The position numbers were made by a program, and so were the translations under genes. This document shows, piece by piece, positions 63,041 through 64,000 of a DNA stretch of 64,000 bases (within the stretch, counting starts at the first letter, position 1; each line of letters begins with the position of its first letter). The notes beneath the pieces are model-generated. The model ran no database searches. It was not told the DNA's origin and was given only the letters and a program-made list of their open reading frames with translations. This DNA comes from Auriscalpium vulgare (lineage: Eukaryota > Basidiomycota > Agaricomycetes > Russulales > Auriscalpiaceae): positions 1,426,001 through 1,490,000 of the forward strand of contig JAHBBC010000002.1 of assembly GCA_019915015.1 (NCBI GenBank), written 5' to 3'.

Positions 63041-64000
63041 TTTAGTGCACTATGTCCCTACAGTTGTAACAAGTGGGTGGTGTCATAGGCAGGCAGGATA
63101 GTGAAGTGCAAGTATAGGGCAGTATAGTGCACTATATTGCATATATCAGTACTATAGTGTCCTTGGATGCACTATAGTAGTAGCATGACTGTAAGGACCA
63201 TTGTATTTTTGCACCAATATAATGGGCTTTGAAAATGTCATAAATAATGGTGTAGATGCACAGGTGGAGCTGCAATATAGAGGTAATTTAGCAGAATATA
63301 TCTGGTTGATGGTAGAGAGCAGTAGGGCAATCACTGTCCAATGGATCCCATGGGTTTATGTACTATAGTGAATCCATAATATATTACAGAAATGCTGGGA
63401 TATATGCACCTTCTCTCCATTCAAATGAGCTCTATAAATTCGGATAATATTATAGCATGTGGCTTAGTAGAGTGCATATGTGATCTGAATTTACCAGAAT
63501 ACAGGGGGACATTTCTGAGGAGTTGTGCAGTGCACACTGTATCAGATATTCATCTACTATAGTGATATTATACTCTTTAAAGCTTTCTTAATTTGTTATG
63601 GGATGACTGGACATTCACAAATCATGAAGAAAAAGGTGAGCATATGTACCATGTATGCCACTGCTTTCTGAATTTATCATAATATTTAAGACTAATGGGA
63701 AGCCGCACCAATGCATATATACTTATACACTATAGTGTCATTTAGCTTGCTTCTATCCTCAAACTTTTTCAGCACTGAATAGCTCCTCAATACTTGGGGA
63801 AACAAATCCTTAGATATTCCAGAGCACTATTACACCATGCCCCTTCCATCCCTGAAAGTTTTGTGTTCTTGCATGCAATTGGTATATAGTACCATACTTC
63901 TGATCCTTTGATACAGCCTAAATGATCCATATGTCCCTGTCCCATCTATCCAAGCATATGTGTGAACTGAAATGATTATTTATTTTTCAATGAGCCATGA
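63041..64000. repeat. AT-rich island with ACTATAGT palindromes
   Basis: Base composition changes sharply from GC-rich to roughly 35-40 percent GC. The words TAGTGCACTA (63043), TATAGTGCACTATA (63123), ACTATAGTG (63151, about 63171, 63362, 63556) and ACACTATAGTGT (63728) recur through the block. No coding sequence. It could be a MITE-like or other DNA element extending beyond the window, or a heterochromatic AT-rich tract. Confidence 0.65.

Noticed and set aside
1..64000. tRNA and rRNA genes
   Set aside because: No convincing A-box/B-box pair or rRNA core was noticed by eye. A covariance-model search would be needed to exclude tRNAs.

Overview
The window reads as genomic DNA from a basidiomycete fungus, most likely an Agaricomycete. 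Genes are split by many short (about 45-80 nt) GT-AG introns. The window carries a KDZ-type (Kyakuja-Dileera-Zisupton) transposase with a CxC cysteine cluster, a mushroom-type kinase, two RNase H1 N-terminal (viroplasmin-like) genes, an F-box relic and Ty3/gypsy and Ty1/copia LTR elements. Housekeeping content is limited to two conserved genes, a UFD4/TRIP12-type HECT ubiquitin ligase (42991-49550) and an RCC1 homologue (50450-52196). The rest is accessory or mobile DNA.

Layout. 1-7069: the 5' end of a coiled-coil gene (minus), a relic of the HECT ligase gene (about 2925-4180), a local tandem duplication and a protein kinase (to 6238). 7070-35281: what I interpret as one large KDZ transposon. 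Its two ends are diverged inverted repeats, each followed inward by a tandem array built on the palindrome-like core CTGTANNTACAG, in opposite orientations. Inside are a divergent pair of cargo genes (8295-11124 minus; 11381-12356 plus, RNase H1-N type), another small gene (12798-13532) and the transposase (13724-34362).

The transposase is cut at an intron by nested insertions. A solo LTR with a 4-bp CCGC target duplication (14376-31127) sits in the intron. Inside that LTR is a 15.4-kb composite Ty3/gypsy structure (15240-30682): a truncated plus-strand copy (LTR plus gag) joined head-to-head to a longer minus-strand copy (LTR, broken gag-protease, intact RT-RNase H-integrase ORF, truncated 3' LTR). 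Between pol and the 3' LTR lies a 4-kb block with three genes on the opposite strand, each with one intron, bracketed by two copies of a polypurine-tract sequence. This antisense cargo is the most unusual feature of the window.

35282-42990: sparse, with a possible small membrane-protein gene, a second solo LTR (37997-39437, TSD GCGT), a gene with an internal protein repeat and an F-box pseudogene. 42991-52196: ufd4 and rcc1. 52880-53700: degenerate tandem repeats. 54027-61552: a second divergent pair of a mushroom-specific gene and an RNase H1-N gene. The minus-strand member is cut by a very young copia element (54610-59224) with identical 198-bp LTRs and a perfect AGGCC duplication. 61987-64000: a partial copy of the solo-LTR family, then an AT-rich island with repeated ACTATAGT palindromes.

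Caution: several coding frames are broken by single-base losses in short homopolymers, even in the youngest element, so some 'pseudogene' calls may reflect assembly indels.
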